A stretch of 64,000 bases of DNA from Pseudomonas lalucatii (GCF_018398425.1 NZ_JADPMV010000002.1:1116001-1180000), one strand, 5' to 3'. Positions 51,675 to 60,654 are shown, numbered from the stretch's first letter. Made by a program: numbers and translations. The notes: generated by a model not told the origin, from the sequence alone.

Positions 51675-52835
51675 TCAGGGGGCGAAGCTGCCCTCGCCGG
51701 TCGGCGCAACGGTGCGCCAGGCGCTGTCGCCAGCTGCCGCTGGCAGGTTCACCCGGAACGGCGCGGCGAAGGCCTCCAGGGCGTTCCGCGTGGGATCGTT
51801 GGGGTCGGCGACCGGCGCGGTCGCCTGCAGCTGGACGAACGCCTCGCAGAGGATCTCGCCTTGCAGCGGCGCGAGGATCTCATCGATCAGCGGCTTGACG
51901 TTGTCGTTGACGTTCGACTCCGCCAACACCCGGTTGATCGCCACGAAGACCGCCGCATCGACCAGCTCTTCGGTCTGCAGGGACAGGGCCTGGGGGCAAC
52001 ACAGGCTGCCCACCTCCACGGGGTCGAGACGCTGACCCGGCGGCAGCAGCAGATTGATGCCGGTGCGGATGCTGTCCATACGGTCGTTGATCGCCGGCAG
52101 GTAGTTATCCAGCACGTCGCCCTCGTCCTCGTAGTCGGCCGGGCAGTCGCAGGGCTCCGGAACACTGACCAGGCAGGCGCTGTAGGCCGGCTCGGTGCCT
52201 GTGGCCTCGAGGGCAATGGCCTCGCAGGGCGAGCCCGCCACCACCTTCTGCGAAATCCAGCGCGAGCCTATGTCGGCGACCGCTATCGGGCAGCTCTGCG
52301 CCGTCTCGCGGTACAGGGCGCCGGGCAAGCCGCCGGCGCCCTGGCCGACGGCATAGTTGGGCTGGCCCTGCAGGGCGTTGAAATAGCTGACGCTACCCGA
52401 CCCAGAGATACCGTCGACCCCATCGTTGTCGCTCGACTCGTCGCTGACGCGCTTGATGCAGGGTTCGCCCTCGCAGCTGTTGCCGGCGTAGTAGAGCGGC
52501 TCGCGACTGGTGAAGCGATCGTCGCGGATGCCGATCAGGGTGCGGTAGTTGCGCGCCTGGCTGCGGTCGATATAGAACAGCCGGGGCGCGTCGTGCTCGT
52601 CGAAGTCGGCCGCCTCGCCCAGTACCTTGCCCTGGGCATCGACGACTATGGCCTTCTGCGCCTGCTGGCTGACATAGCGCTTAACCAGGGCGTCGCGAAT
52701 CGCCACTATGCCGACCAGGCTGCCCAGCACCAGGATGGTGACCAGTAACAGCAGTTCGACGGTGATGACGAAGCCGCCCTGGGCCTTGCGCGGCCCCGTG
52801 GCATGCGGGCGGTTCGCGGCATTCGGGCTCGACAT
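51675..52835 (-). CDS. Large cysteine-rich prepilin-like protein of the Tad locus
   Basis: A 386-residue protein with a prepilin-type leader (GPRKAQGGFVITVELLLLV) and one hydrophobic helix, followed by a large ectodomain containing ten cysteines (as NSCEGEPC, EPCDCP, LCCPQ). The leader is closely related to that of the small pilin-like protein at 60755: both have KxQGGFVxTxEL and end the helix with GxVxxRDA. It may be a minor or tip pilin taking the place of TadE/TadF. Met at 52835 is preferred because GAGGAG lies 7 bases upstream. It is the last gene of the operon. Confidence 0.8.
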   Translation of the reverse strand: MSSPNAANRPHATGPRKAQGGFVITVELLLLVTILVLGSLVGIVAIRDALVKRYVSQQAQKAIVVDAQGKVLGEAADFDEHDAPRLFYIDRSQARNYRTLIGIRDDRFTSREPLYYAGNSCEGEPCIKRVSDESSDNDGVDGISGSGSVSYFNALQGQPNYAVGQGAGGLPGALYRETAQSCPIAVADIGSRWISQKVVAGSPCEAIALEATGTEPAYSACLVSVPEPCDCPADYEDEGDVLDNYLPAINDRMDSIRTGINLLLPPGQRLDPVEVGSLCCPQALSLQTEELVDAAVFVAINRVLAESNVNDNVKPLIDEILAPLQGEILCEAFVQLQATAPVADPNDPTRNALEAFAAPFRVNLPAAAGDSAWRTVAPTGEGSFAP

Positions 52836-52877
52836 GATCATTCTCCTCTCCATTGATCGGCCGCTGCGGCACGCCGC

Positions 52878-53720
52878 TCACAGCAGGTGCTTGAGAATCT
52901 GCACGGTGTCGTAGAGCTGCACCGCCGCGGGAAAGATCACCAGCAGCAGGAACATCGGCAGGCACACCAGGCCCAGCGGAAAGAGCATCTCCATGCTCTT
53001 GCGGTTGAGCACCTGGGCCGCCTGCGCCCGTTGCTTCTCCAGCAGGATCTGCGATTGCTTTTCCAGGGTCTGCAGGATCGGCGCGCCGACCTGGGCGCCC
53101 ACCTCGAACACCGCAGCCAGGCGCCGCAGCTCCTGCACCCCGCTACGCTGACCCATGCCCTGCAGAGCCTTGCGCAGCGACTGTCCGGCGTTCAGCTCGG
53201 CGCACACCAGCAGGGCCTCGCGGGCCAGGGGGTGGTCGGCCTTGAAACCGAAACGCGCGGCCTGCTCGAAGGCCTGGGCCAGGGCCGAGCCGGACGACAG
53301 GTAGGCGCGCAGCAGGTCGACGAAGAAGCTCAGGGTCCTCTGGATGCGGGCCCGGCGGCGCTGGCGGCGGCGAAGCAGCCACAGGTCGAAGGCGAAGCAG
53401 CCGAACAGCGCGGTGCCGAACAGCACCGGCCACTGGCTCCAGGGGCCCCGCCACTCCAGCAGCGCCAGGGGCAGCAGCGCCGCCAGGGCCAGCTTGCAGG
53501 GCCAGTACAGCAGGCGCAGTTGCTCGGGCATGATCCCGGCCTGGCGCATCAGCCGCGCCGGGAACAGCCAGCGGCTCAGTAATCCCGGCCGCCGCTCGGA
53601 CTCCAGCAGCAGGGCCTCCTCGTTCAGGCTCAGCTCATGGCGCTGCAGGACGAAGACCAACCCGAGGCAGAGCAGCAGCGCGAGCAACAGTGCCAGGTCG
53701 AACCACAGGCCATTCATCAT
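52878..53720 (-). CDS. tadC: Tad pilus assembly membrane protein TadC
   Basis: A 280-residue T2SSF-type inner-membrane platform protein. Hydrophobic spans occur at the N-terminus, at about 75-120 and at the C-terminus. The GspF-like core LSFFVDLLRAYLSSGSALAQAFEQAA is in the middle. It follows TadB with a 4-bp ATGA overlap, the usual tadB-tadC arrangement. TadB and TadC are thought to form the platform driven by TadA. Confidence 0.88.
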   Translation of the reverse strand: MMNGLWFDLALLLALLLCLGLVFVLQRHELSLNEEALLLESERRPGLLSRWLFPARLMRQAGIMPEQLRLLYWPCKLALAALLPLALLEWRGPWSQWPVLFGTALFGCFAFDLWLLRRRQRRRARIQRTLSFFVDLLRAYLSSGSALAQAFEQAARFGFKADHPLAREALLVCAELNAGQSLRKALQGMGQRSGVQELRRLAAVFEVGAQVGAPILQTLEKQSQILLEKQRAQAAQVLNRKSMEMLFPLGLVCLPMFLLLVIFPAAVQLYDTVQILKHLL

Positions 53721-54595
53721 TCGTCACTCCGCAGGATTCGCCGCATCCACAGGAAACCGAGGATCTGGCAGAGCAAGGCGCCCAGCACCAGGGCCGGCCC
53801 CTGGGGATGCTCGCTGAGCGGCAGCAGCCAGCCGGGCTCCTTCCACAGGAAGAAGGGAATCAGGATGTAGGGGAAGAAGGCGGCGAACAGCAGCGCATAG
53901 CGGGCGCCGGAGAGCTGCCCCCGGAGGCGCTGACGATAGAAGCTGCGCTCGCGCAGGATGCCGCCCAGGGCCTGCAGCAGCCCGGCGAAGTCGCCGCCGG
54001 CATGCCAGCGCGACGACAGGGTGTTGGCGAACAGCCTGACCCCTTCGCTCGCATACAGACCGAGCAGCGGCTGGCAGGCAGCATCGACCGAGGCGCCGAG
54101 CCTGATCCGCCGCACTATGTCCTCCAGGGCCTGGCGCACGGTGCCCTGGGAGGCCTCGGCGGCCACCTGCAGGGCCAGCAGGGGCGGCGTGCCGCCGGCC
54201 GCGGCGGCCTGCATCAGGTCCACCACATCGACCAGGACCGTCTCGAACAGCCGCGAGCGCCAGGCCACCAGATCGTTCAGCAGCAGCAGGCTGACCGGCA
54301 CGAAGGCCAGGCCGGCCACCACGGACAGGCCCAACTGTGCGGGAAACAGGCTGAGGAAGATCACCCACACCGCCAGGCTGCTGAGCAGCAGGCCGGCGAC
54401 GAACAGCAGCGGGCGCAGCTGGATATCGAGGATGCGCAGCTTCACCCGCAGGCTGGCGAAGCCGTCTCCCGGCGGCGTCGGCAGTGCCAGCTCCTGCCCC
54501 GGCGCCACCGGGGGGCTAGCCAGGCGACGCAGCAGCAGGATGCCCGAGGCGATCAGGGCCGTGGCGGCCAGCAGCCAGAGAAAGAGTTCAGCCAT
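53717..54595 (-). CDS. tadB: Tad pilus assembly membrane protein TadB
   Basis: A 292-residue T2SSF-type platform protein, with an N-terminal span, a pair of central spans (LFVAGLLLSSLAVWVIFLSL) and a C-terminal pair. The T2SSF core is LVDVVDLMQAAAAGGTPPLLAL. The start MAELFLWLLAATALIASG at 54595 overlaps the end of tadA by 8 bp. Membership of tadB rather than tadC follows from its position directly after tadA. Confidence 0.88.
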   Translation of the reverse strand: MAELFLWLLAATALIASGILLLRRLASPPVAPGQELALPTPPGDGFASLRVKLRILDIQLRPLLFVAGLLLSSLAVWVIFLSLFPAQLGLSVVAGLAFVPVSLLLLNDLVAWRSRLFETVLVDVVDLMQAAAAGGTPPLLALQVAAEASQGTVRQALEDIVRRIRLGASVDAACQPLLGLYASEGVRLFANTLSSRWHAGGDFAGLLQALGGILRERSFYRQRLRGQLSGARYALLFAAFFPYILIPFFLWKEPGWLLPLSEHPQGPALVLGALLCQILGFLWMRRILRSDE

Positions 54596-55931
54596 GTCCG
54601 GCCTCCGTGGCGCTGCGTTCGGCCCGCGCGGCGAGGCTGGCCGGCACGGCATAGCCGCGCTGCTCCAGGGTCGCCAGGAAGCTCGGCCGCTGCGCGCCGG
54701 GCAGGTGACGGCCACGGCGATTCAGCGCCGGGCCGGACTCGGCGTTGTCCATGGCGTCCAGTGGCTCGGCCTGGAAGCGGAAGATCTCGCGAATCCCCAG
54801 GCGGCCCTGGTCGCTGACCACCTCGCCGATGCTGGTGACGCAGCGGCTGCCGTCGCGGAAACGCGCCACCTGGACGACCAACTGGATGGCCGAGCCGATG
54901 ATCTCGCGGATCGCCTCGCGCGGCAGGCCGACGTCGGCCAGCAGCGCCAGCGACTCCAGGCGCTTGAGGGCATCGCCGGGGCTGTTGGCGTGCACGGTGG
55001 AGAGACTGCCGTCGTGGCCCACGGTCATCGCCTGAAGCATCTCGAACACTTCGTGGCCACGCACCTCGCCGACTATTATGCGATCGGCGCGCATGCGCAG
55101 GGCGTTGCGCAGCAGCATGCGCAGGTCCACCTGGCCGCGGCCCTCGCTATTGCCCTGGCGCGCCTCCAGGGTCACCACGTGCGGGTGGCGCAGCTGCAGT
55201 TCCGCCGACTCCTCGATGGTCACCACGCGCTCCCCCGCCGGGATGAACTGGGAGATGCCGTTGAGCAATGTGGTCTTGCCCGCCGCCGCGCCGCCGGCGA
55301 TCAGGATGTTCAGCCCCGCGCTGACCGCCAGCCCCAACAGATCGAGCATGGCCGGGCTGAGCATGGCGCTGTCGACCAGGGCCTCGGCGCTGTCCTGGGC
55401 CTCGATGAAGCGGCGGATCGACACCACCGGGCCCTTGGCGCAGAGCGGCGGAATCATCGCATGCAGACGGCTGCCGTCGGGCAGGCGGGCGTCCACGGCC
55501 GGGCAGTTGCTGTCCAGGTGCTTGCCCTGGGCGGCCACCAGGCGATCGAGAAAACGCCGCAGGTGCGCCTCGTTGTCGAACTCCAGCGCGGTCCTGCTGA
55601 GCTGGCCACGACGATCGACCCAGACCTCGTGGGGGCCGTTGATGAGGATGTCCGAGACGCCGGGATCGATCATCAGCGGCGCCAGCGGCCCCAGCCCCTG
55701 CACCTCCTGCAGCACTTCCTCACCCAGGGTCAGGCGCCGGGTCGCCTCCAGCGGCTTGCCCAGGTCGTCCTCGAGCCGCTCGATCAGCCCATCGATGCGC
55801 TCGCGCAGCGCCGCGCTATCGGCCAGGGCCTCGCTTTCGCCCATCTCGAGCGAGTCGATCAGGCGCTGATGGAGCAGTTGCCGCAAGCGCCGCAGGTCCA
55901 CTTCGGGCGCATCAAGACCGCTGATAGACAT
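54588..55931 (-). CDS. tadA: Tad pilus secretion ATPase TadA/CpaF
   Basis: A 447-residue cytosolic PilB/VirB11-like ATPase powering pilus assembly. The N-terminal domain contains GLGPLAPLMIDPGVSDILING. Walker A is GGAAAGKTT (213-221), which fits GxxxxGKT although most relatives have GGTGSGKTT. VTIEESAELQL follows, and the Walker B/His box region is LRMRADRIIVGEVRGHE. The C-terminal tail after residue 400 is not conserved and is rich in Arg and Ala. It is 3 bp after tadD. Confidence 0.93.
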   Translation of the reverse strand: MSISGLDAPEVDLRRLRQLLHQRLIDSLEMGESEALADSAALRERIDGLIERLEDDLGKPLEATRRLTLGEEVLQEVQGLGPLAPLMIDPGVSDILINGPHEVWVDRRGQLSRTALEFDNEAHLRRFLDRLVAAQGKHLDSNCPAVDARLPDGSRLHAMIPPLCAKGPVVSIRRFIEAQDSAEALVDSAMLSPAMLDLLGLAVSAGLNILIAGGAAAGKTTLLNGISQFIPAGERVVTIEESAELQLRHPHVVTLEARQGNSEGRGQVDLRMLLRNALRMRADRIIVGEVRGHEVFEMLQAMTVGHDGSLSTVHANSPGDALKRLESLALLADVGLPREAIREIIGSAIQLVVQVARFRDGSRCVTSIGEVVSDQGRLGIREIFRFQAEPLDAMDNAESGPALNRRGRHLPGAQRPSFLATLEQRGYAVPASLAARAERSATEAGHG

Positions 55932-55934
55932 GAG

Positions 55935-56672
55935 CTAGCCCCCCAGGGTGGTGGCAGTCGGCGCGCAGGAGCCGCCGCCAGACAAACTGACCAAGCGGCT
56001 CTCCGGCGCCAGGAATTGCGGGTTGCCGGCGGTCGCCAGGCGATACTGCTGACAGGCCGCGGCGCGGCGGTTTTGCTCTTCGTAGACCAGGCCGCGATGG
56101 TAGGCCGCGCGCCAGCCGGGGGCACCGACCCGCTCGGCCAGCGTCAGGCTGTGCAAGGCGCCGGCGTACTGGCGGTCCAGGTACTGCACCGCCGCCAGGG
56201 TCTCGTACAGCTGCGGGTGCCGCGGGTTGAGGCGCAGCTGCTGCTTGAGCAGGGTCCGCGCCAGGCTCAGGTTGCCCTCCTCCAGGGCGATCCGGCTGCG
56301 CAGCACCGCGGCCTCGGGGCGCGGCTTGCGCCCCTGCAGCAGCTGGTCGAGCAGGTAGCCGGCCTGGGCCGCGCGCCCGGACTGGTGGGCCAGCACCGCC
56401 GCCAGCATGATCACCCGCTCGTTGTGCGGGAAGGCCGCGTACAGCTGCATGGTTTCGCGCAGCAGGCCCTCGCAGTCGACCGGTTCGCTCCAGCCCTGGG
56501 TGGCGGTGTGGCAGGCCGCACCGCTGGCCAGGGTGGCGCGGTAGTGGCTCAGCACCCGGTCGACCTGGACGTTGGGGTCCTCGGTGGCCTGGGTGCGCTG
56601 CTGGCCCAGGGAGCCGCAGCCGCCGAGGGCAGTCGCCGCCAGGACGAGTGGTAGCAGGAGTTTCGCGTTCAT
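55935..56672 (-). CDS. tadD: TadD-like TPR lipoprotein
   Basis: A 245-residue outer-membrane lipoprotein candidate with lipobox LGGC (signal peptidase II cleavage before Cys19). The body consists of TPR-like helices, including LLRETMQLYAAFPHNERVIMLAAV, QAGYLLDQLLQG, ARTLLKQQLRLNPRHPQLY. TadD assists pilotin or secretin function in Tad systems. Its place between the secretin gene and tadA differs from the classical tadABCD order. One base separates it from the secretin stop. Confidence 0.83.
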   Translation of the reverse strand: MNAKLLLPLVLAATALGGCGSLGQQRTQATEDPNVQVDRVLSHYRATLASGAACHTATQGWSEPVDCEGLLRETMQLYAAFPHNERVIMLAAVLAHQSGRAAQAGYLLDQLLQGRKPRPEAAVLRSRIALEEGNLSLARTLLKQQLRLNPRHPQLYETLAAVQYLDRQYAGALHSLTLAERVGAPGWRAAYHRGLVYEEQNRRAAACQQYRLATAGNPQFLAPESRLVSLSGGGSCAPTATTLGG

Positions 56673-56673
56673 C

Positions 56674-58644
56674 TCAGTGCTCCTCTTGGCGGGTCAGCGC
56701 CAGGCCGGGCTGCAAGGCCCGCTGCGCCAGGTCGAGGGGGGACGGGAAGGCCCACAGGTGCACGTCGCCCTGGGTCTCGCGGACCAGGGTGGGCGTCACC
56801 ACTATGATCAGCTCGCGGTCCTGGCCGCTGTCGCTGGAGGCTTCGGCCAGGCGCCCGAGCAGCGGGATCTGGTTGACCCCGGGGGTGAAGTCCTCCTGGG
56901 TCGACTGCTCGCTGGAGACCAGGCCACCGAGGATCAGCGGCTGGCCGTCCTGCAGGCGGGTGGTGGTGCTGATGCTGCGGGTATTGAAGGCCGTGCTGTT
57001 GAGGTTGCTGCCGGTACTGCCGGAAATCTGCCGGGTCAGCAGGGTGTCCGGGGCCGACACGGTCGGGTTGACGTCCAGGGTGATGCGGTCGTTCTCGTCG
57101 ACCATGGCGCGCACCTTCAGCTGCACGCCGAAGGACTTGAAGCTGGTGCCGCTGAACACCCCCGGGGTGTTGTTGCCCACCTCGTCGCCGCTCTTCAGTC
57201 CGGTGGGGGCGAACGCGGTGGGCACCGGCACCTCGCCGCCGACGCTGAACACCGCGGACTCGCCGGCCAGCACCATGAGGGTCGGCCGCGACAGGGTGCG
57301 GGAGATGCCCTCCTGCTCCATCAGCGAGAACAGCAGGTCGAAGGCCAGGCGGCTGCTGCCGATCTGCAGGTTGTTGGTCAGCGAGCCGCCGATGATCTGC
57401 AGGGCATTCTCCACCGTGGAGCTGTCCGGCTGGATCTGCCCCAGCCCCCCCAGGCCGAACAGGCCCTCGGTGTTGTAGCCCTGGGTGACCAGGCTCAGGT
57501 CCGGGCGCCAGCTGTACAGGCGATTGCGGTTGACCTCGTGGATCTGCACCGCCACCCGCACCTGCGGCAGGTCACGCACCTCGATCATCGACAGCAGGCG
57601 GCCGTTGGCCAACGACAGCAGCTTGGCGCGGCCGACATTGGCCCGCAGGTCGTTGTCGTGGATGCCCGCGCCGCCGTCCAGGCCGCTGATCAGCGAGGCG
57701 GCCGCCTTGGTCGAACCGCGCTGGTCGAGCAGACCGCCGGACTCGTCGGCGATCACCGCCACATCGGCGAGCGCCTGGTCGCCGAGGAACAGGCTCGAGG
57801 CCACGTTGAGCACCCGGGTCAGGGTCACCTGGTCGCGCACCTCGCCCTCGAGGATCAGGGTGTCGACGTAATCATCGGCGATATCGCCACGCATCACCCG
57901 GCGGATGCGCACGTCGCCGCCGCCGAGGGGGGCGATGGCGTCGCGGATCTTCAGCTCCATGCTCTTGGGCAGGGTCTCGACCTGGATCAGGTTGATCACC
58001 GCCACCCGGCTGTCGCCGCCCAGGCTCTGCGCGTCGAGGCGCAAAGCGTTGCCTCCCGCGCGGTTGCCGTCCTGGGCCGCCACCACCATCTGCAGGGCGG
58101 AGGACAGGTTCTGCCCCGGGTCCTGCGCCGGCACGCCGGCCCCGCCCTGCTGGCGCACCCCCAGGTAGTGGCGGGCGGCCGCTTCGGCGGCGACCTTGTA
58201 CTTGACCGTGGGCACCTTGCCGCGCAGCACCAGGGCCGGACGATCCGGCGCCGGTTCCAGGCGGATGCCGGAATGAATGTCGTGCAGCGCGCTGCGCAGC
58301 ACCGACAGGTCTTCGCTGACGCTGAACAGGTAGGTTTCGCTGCTGCCATCGGCGTACCAGACGATCAGCGTGGTACGCCCGACGTTCTTGGCCAGCACCA
58401 GCAGTTCGCGACCGCCGAGGATCTCCACCTCCAGGGTCTTCTCCTGGCCGATGGCCACGCGCTTGAGTTCCTTGTCGAACAGCAGCCGCGAATGGGTCCA
58501 CTGGATCAGGTCGCGGAACCCGGCGGAGCGGCGTCCGCTGGCATCCTCGACGAAGGTCAGGCCGGCCTGCAGCGGCGTCGGCAGCAGCAGCCCGATCAGC
58601 GCCGCGGCGCAGGCCAGCAACAAACAGCTTCGAGTACTTTTCAT
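56674..58644 (-). CDS. rcpA: Tad-type outer-membrane secretin (CpaC/RcpA)
   Basis: A 656-residue secretin with a signal peptide (CLLLACAAALIGLLLPTPLQA). An N-terminal CpaC domain of pilus type (KRVAIGQEKTLEVEILGG, and AKNVGRTTLIVWYADGS) is followed by N0/BON-like repeats. The C-terminal secretin core contains GEVPVPTAFAPTG and GLVSSEQSTQEDFTPGVNQIPLLGRL. It forms the outer-membrane pore for the pilus. Its ATG overlaps the stop of the OmpA-like gene. At about 650 residues it is longer than RcpA of Aggregatibacter (about 460). Confidence 0.88.
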   Translation of the reverse strand: MKSTRSCLLLACAAALIGLLLPTPLQAGLTFVEDASGRRSAGFRDLIQWTHSRLLFDKELKRVAIGQEKTLEVEILGGRELLVLAKNVGRTTLIVWYADGSSETYLFSVSEDLSVLRSALHDIHSGIRLEPAPDRPALVLRGKVPTVKYKVAAEAAARHYLGVRQQGGAGVPAQDPGQNLSSALQMVVAAQDGNRAGGNALRLDAQSLGGDSRVAVINLIQVETLPKSMELKIRDAIAPLGGGDVRIRRVMRGDIADDYVDTLILEGEVRDQVTLTRVLNVASSLFLGDQALADVAVIADESGGLLDQRGSTKAAASLISGLDGGAGIHDNDLRANVGRAKLLSLANGRLLSMIEVRDLPQVRVAVQIHEVNRNRLYSWRPDLSLVTQGYNTEGLFGLGGLGQIQPDSSTVENALQIIGGSLTNNLQIGSSRLAFDLLFSLMEQEGISRTLSRPTLMVLAGESAVFSVGGEVPVPTAFAPTGLKSGDEVGNNTPGVFSGTSFKSFGVQLKVRAMVDENDRITLDVNPTVSAPDTLLTRQISGSTGSNLNSTAFNTRSISTTTRLQDGQPLILGGLVSSEQSTQEDFTPGVNQIPLLGRLAEASSDSGQDRELIIVVTPTLVRETQGDVHLWAFPSPLDLAQRALQPGLALTRQEEH

Positions 58645-59327
58645 TTCGTCACCTCGGCGGTCAGGGGCGCGGCCGCGGGCTGCGCCGCGAGGGGCTGCAC
58701 GGCCGGCAGGCAAGGCGTGGCAGCCTGGGCGCCAGCCGCCAGCGGCAGGTAGGTGAAGATCTCCACCCGCCGGTTCAATGGCGCGACCTCGCTGCGCAGC
58801 AGCGGGTGCAGGGGCGCATGTTCGCCGTAGCCGACGACCTGCAGCTGCCTGGCAGGCAGGCCTTGGCGTATCAGCTCGCGGGACACGGCGCGGGCGCGCC
58901 GCTCGGACAGGCGCTGGTTGTAGTGCGCGCTACCGGCCGCGTCGGTGTGCCCGGCGATCAGCACGTTGGACGCCCTGGCTTGGCTCAGCAGCGCCCGGGC
59001 GAGCGCCGCCAGCTCGCCCTGCACCGCGGCGGGCAGCGTCTGGCCGGCGTGCTCGAAGGGGCTGAGGCGGGCGACCAGCCGGTAGTGGCTGGCCTCTCCC
59101 GCACAGCTGCGCAGCGCCAGGGCGGCTCGGTCCAGCGGCCGGTTGTACGGCCAGTGATACGCCGGGCCCGGCTCCTGCGGGTCGCGGTCGTGGGCATAGG
59201 CGCCCAGGGTGGCCAGGGCATGGCTGCGGCGCGCCGGCTCATGGCTCGGCTCGGGCATCGGCGGCGCCATCTCCTGCCCGGCGCATCCGGCGAGCAAGAC
59301 GCCGAGAAATAGACTGGCGGTTCTCAT
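58641..59327 (-). CDS. OmpA-family lipoprotein, first gene of the pilus operon
   Basis: A 228-residue exported protein with lipobox LLAGC (cleavage before Cys15). The C-terminal OmpA-like peptidoglycan-binding domain has SNVLIAGHTDAAGSAHYNQRL and SERRARAVSRELIRQGL with NRRVEI. It may anchor the secretin to peptidoglycan, as other accessory OmpA-like proteins of Tad systems do. It is the first gene of ompA-rcpA-tadD-tadA-tadB-tadC-prepilin and is preceded by a 115-bp leader with a sigma-54-like promoter. Confidence 0.85.
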   Translation of the reverse strand: MRTASLFLGVLLAGCAGQEMAPPMPEPSHEPARRSHALATLGAYAHDRDPQEPGPAYHWPYNRPLDRAALALRSCAGEASHYRLVARLSPFEHAGQTLPAAVQGELAALARALLSQARASNVLIAGHTDAAGSAHYNQRLSERRARAVSRELIRQGLPARQLQVVGYGEHAPLHPLLRSEVAPLNRRVEIFTYLPLAAGAQAATPCLPAVQPLAAQPAAAPLTAEVTK

Positions 59328-59441
59328 TGCGGGACCTCTCTGTCTGGTGGCGGCTGGACGATGTAGCGCTCGCCAGCCCTGGCCGTCAGCGCCCCTGGAG
59401 TACCTGAACTGGAGCATGAGCGACGGTCTTAGAGGAGGTAG

Positions 59442-59457
59442 TGCACAGCCCGTACCA
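59442..59457 (-). promoter_or_regulatory. Sigma-54-like promoter of the main pilus operon
   Basis: On the minus strand TGGTACGGGCTGTGCA has a full TGGYACG at -24 and TGCA at -12, with GG-N10-GC. The predicted start is near 59430, about 100 bp before the first gene. Two copies of the shared element lie 60-115 bp upstream. Confidence 0.6.
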
Positions 59458-59461
59458 AGTC

Positions 59462-59494
59462 CTTTGTAATTATTTTTTATGTTTAATTACAAAG
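59462..59494. promoter_or_regulatory. AT-rich 11-11-11 inverted repeat upstream of the pilus promoter
   Basis: CTTTGTAATTA (59462-59472) and TAATTACAAAG (59484-59494) are perfect inverted repeats around 11 bp of mostly T. It lies between the sigma-54-like promoter and the shared elements. An imperfect IHF-like sequence TTACAAAGACTTA overlaps at 59487-59499. It may be an operator for another regulator or a bending site. Confidence 0.5.
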
Positions 59495-59518
59495 ACTTAC
59501 GCATATCTCGCAGAGTCT

Positions 59519-59571
59519 CGCGCAAAACCCCAAGCAAATGGCTTCCCGGTATTCGCAAAATGCAACGCAAT
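59519..59571 (+). promoter_or_regulatory. Two tandem copies of the shared element upstream of the pilus operon
   Basis: At 59552-59571 is TTCGCAAAATGCAACGCAAT, 18 of 20 matching the element at 43916. At 59519-59538 is a weaker copy, CGCGCAAAACCCCAAGCAAA, 15 of 20. The copies start 33 bp apart, about three helical turns, so they would lie on one face of the DNA. Confidence 0.55.
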
Positions 59572-59580
59572 ACAGGAATG

Positions 59581-59898
59581 CTTTGGCAAAACGCCGCCAG
59601 GCGTTGCGCGCCATGGCGCGGGTGCCGGCGACTCGGCCGGGGCAGGATCGGTGGGATGGGGGAAGGAAGGCGGACGCGGATGCCCCTGCCCGGTGACACA
59701 GGCGAGGCGGCGGTTGAGGGGGCGGCGGCCGGACGGGACGTCGACCGCGAAATAAGGCGCGTGGCGCACCCGATGTCCATGACCTGCGCGGGCGGCGGGT
59801 CGCGGGGTAAGAGTCTCAGGTCGGCCAGCCAGGAGCGGGGCCAGGGCGTAATGCGGCTGAAGCGGACGGGCCCTGGGCACGGGCCGCAGCCGCTGCGG
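59581..59898. other. Intergenic region after cpaB
   Basis: 318 bp of GC-rich DNA between the cpaB stop and the pilus operon's upstream elements. I find no gene with support. It contains GC-rich imperfect palindromes (for instance around 59860-59900) that might terminate the pilin-cpaB transcript. Confidence 0.5.
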
Positions 59899-60654
59899 TT
59901 ACATCTCCACCGTCACGCTGCGGCGCTTGAGGCCCGACAGCAGCTCGACCTGACGATGGGTCGGCTGTGGCTCGATGCGTTGACGATCGGGGTCGGCCTC
60001 CCCGGCACCGTGCAGGACGATGGTGACCTTCTCGCGAGGGCCGATGCTGGCCAGCGGGTAGACCTCCTCGGGGGCGATGGCGATCACCAGCGGCGTGCCT
60101 GCGACCGGTTTGTCCCGCGCCTGCGGCGGCAAGGCCAGGCTGCCCAGGCCCGTGGGGGCGTCGGCGCTCGGCGTTCTCTGCGCCAGGGCACCGATCAGCC
60201 GGGCATCGCGCGCCACCGTCCTGACCCCCTTGCGGCCGCTGACCAGCACATCGAAACGATCGCCATTGCGCAACTGGCTATGGGGTATCGAGCCCTTGCG
60301 CGGGGTAAAGGTGTAGAGCACCTTGCTCTCGGGTATCTGCTGGGCCAGCCAGGACCGCGCCGGCTTGACCAGCTCGGCGGGCCAGATGGCCTCGCCATCC
60401 TGCTTGTCGGAGGTCAGGCGCTTGCCGATCAGCAGGCGGGGGTCCTCGACCCCCGGCCGGTCCTTGTCGACGCGCACCTTGCGCAGCAACTCGGGACGCA
60501 GCAGGGTGCCGACCGGCCAGTTGCCGTTGATGCCCCAGACTTCCTGGGTGTTGTGCCGCTCGACCTGCCGAACGCCGAGCACGCTGACCAATACTCCCGA
60601 GACCAGGAACGTGGCCATGGCCGCCGTGGTACTGCCGGAATACTTGCGCTTCAT
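59899..60654 (-). CDS. cpaB: CpaB/RcpC-like Tad pilus assembly protein
   Basis: A 251-residue exported protein with one N-terminal hydrophobic segment (AAMATFLVSGVLVSVLGV) and a SAF domain (WPVGTLLRPELLRKVRVDKD). The C-terminal RcpC-like part includes GDRFDVLVSGRKGVRTVARDARLIGA. CpaB/RcpC is needed for Tad pilus assembly in the periplasm. It follows the small pilin-like gene by 100 bp in the same direction, so the two probably form a unit separate from the seven-gene operon. Confidence 0.85.
   Translation of the reverse strand: MKRKYSGSTTAAMATFLVSGVLVSVLGVRQVERHNTQEVWGINGNWPVGTLLRPELLRKVRVDKDRPGVEDPRLLIGKRLTSDKQDGEAIWPAELVKPARSWLAQQIPESKVLYTFTPRKGSIPHSQLRNGDRFDVLVSGRKGVRTVARDARLIGALAQRTPSADAPTGLGSLALPPQARDKPVAGTPLVIAIAPEEVYPLASIGPREKVTIVLHGAGEADPDRQRIEPQPTHRQVELLSGLKRRSVTVEM

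Noticed and set aside
54588..55931. Inactive TadA because of the unusual GGAAAGKTT P-loop
   Set aside because: It still fits GxxxxGKT, and the other ATPase motifs are intact.
59533..59548. Sigma-54-like CGGGAAGCCATTTGCT on the minus strand upstream of the pilus operon
   Set aside because: The -24 part is weak and it overlaps one of the shared elements. TGGTACG at 59442-59457 is a much better match.
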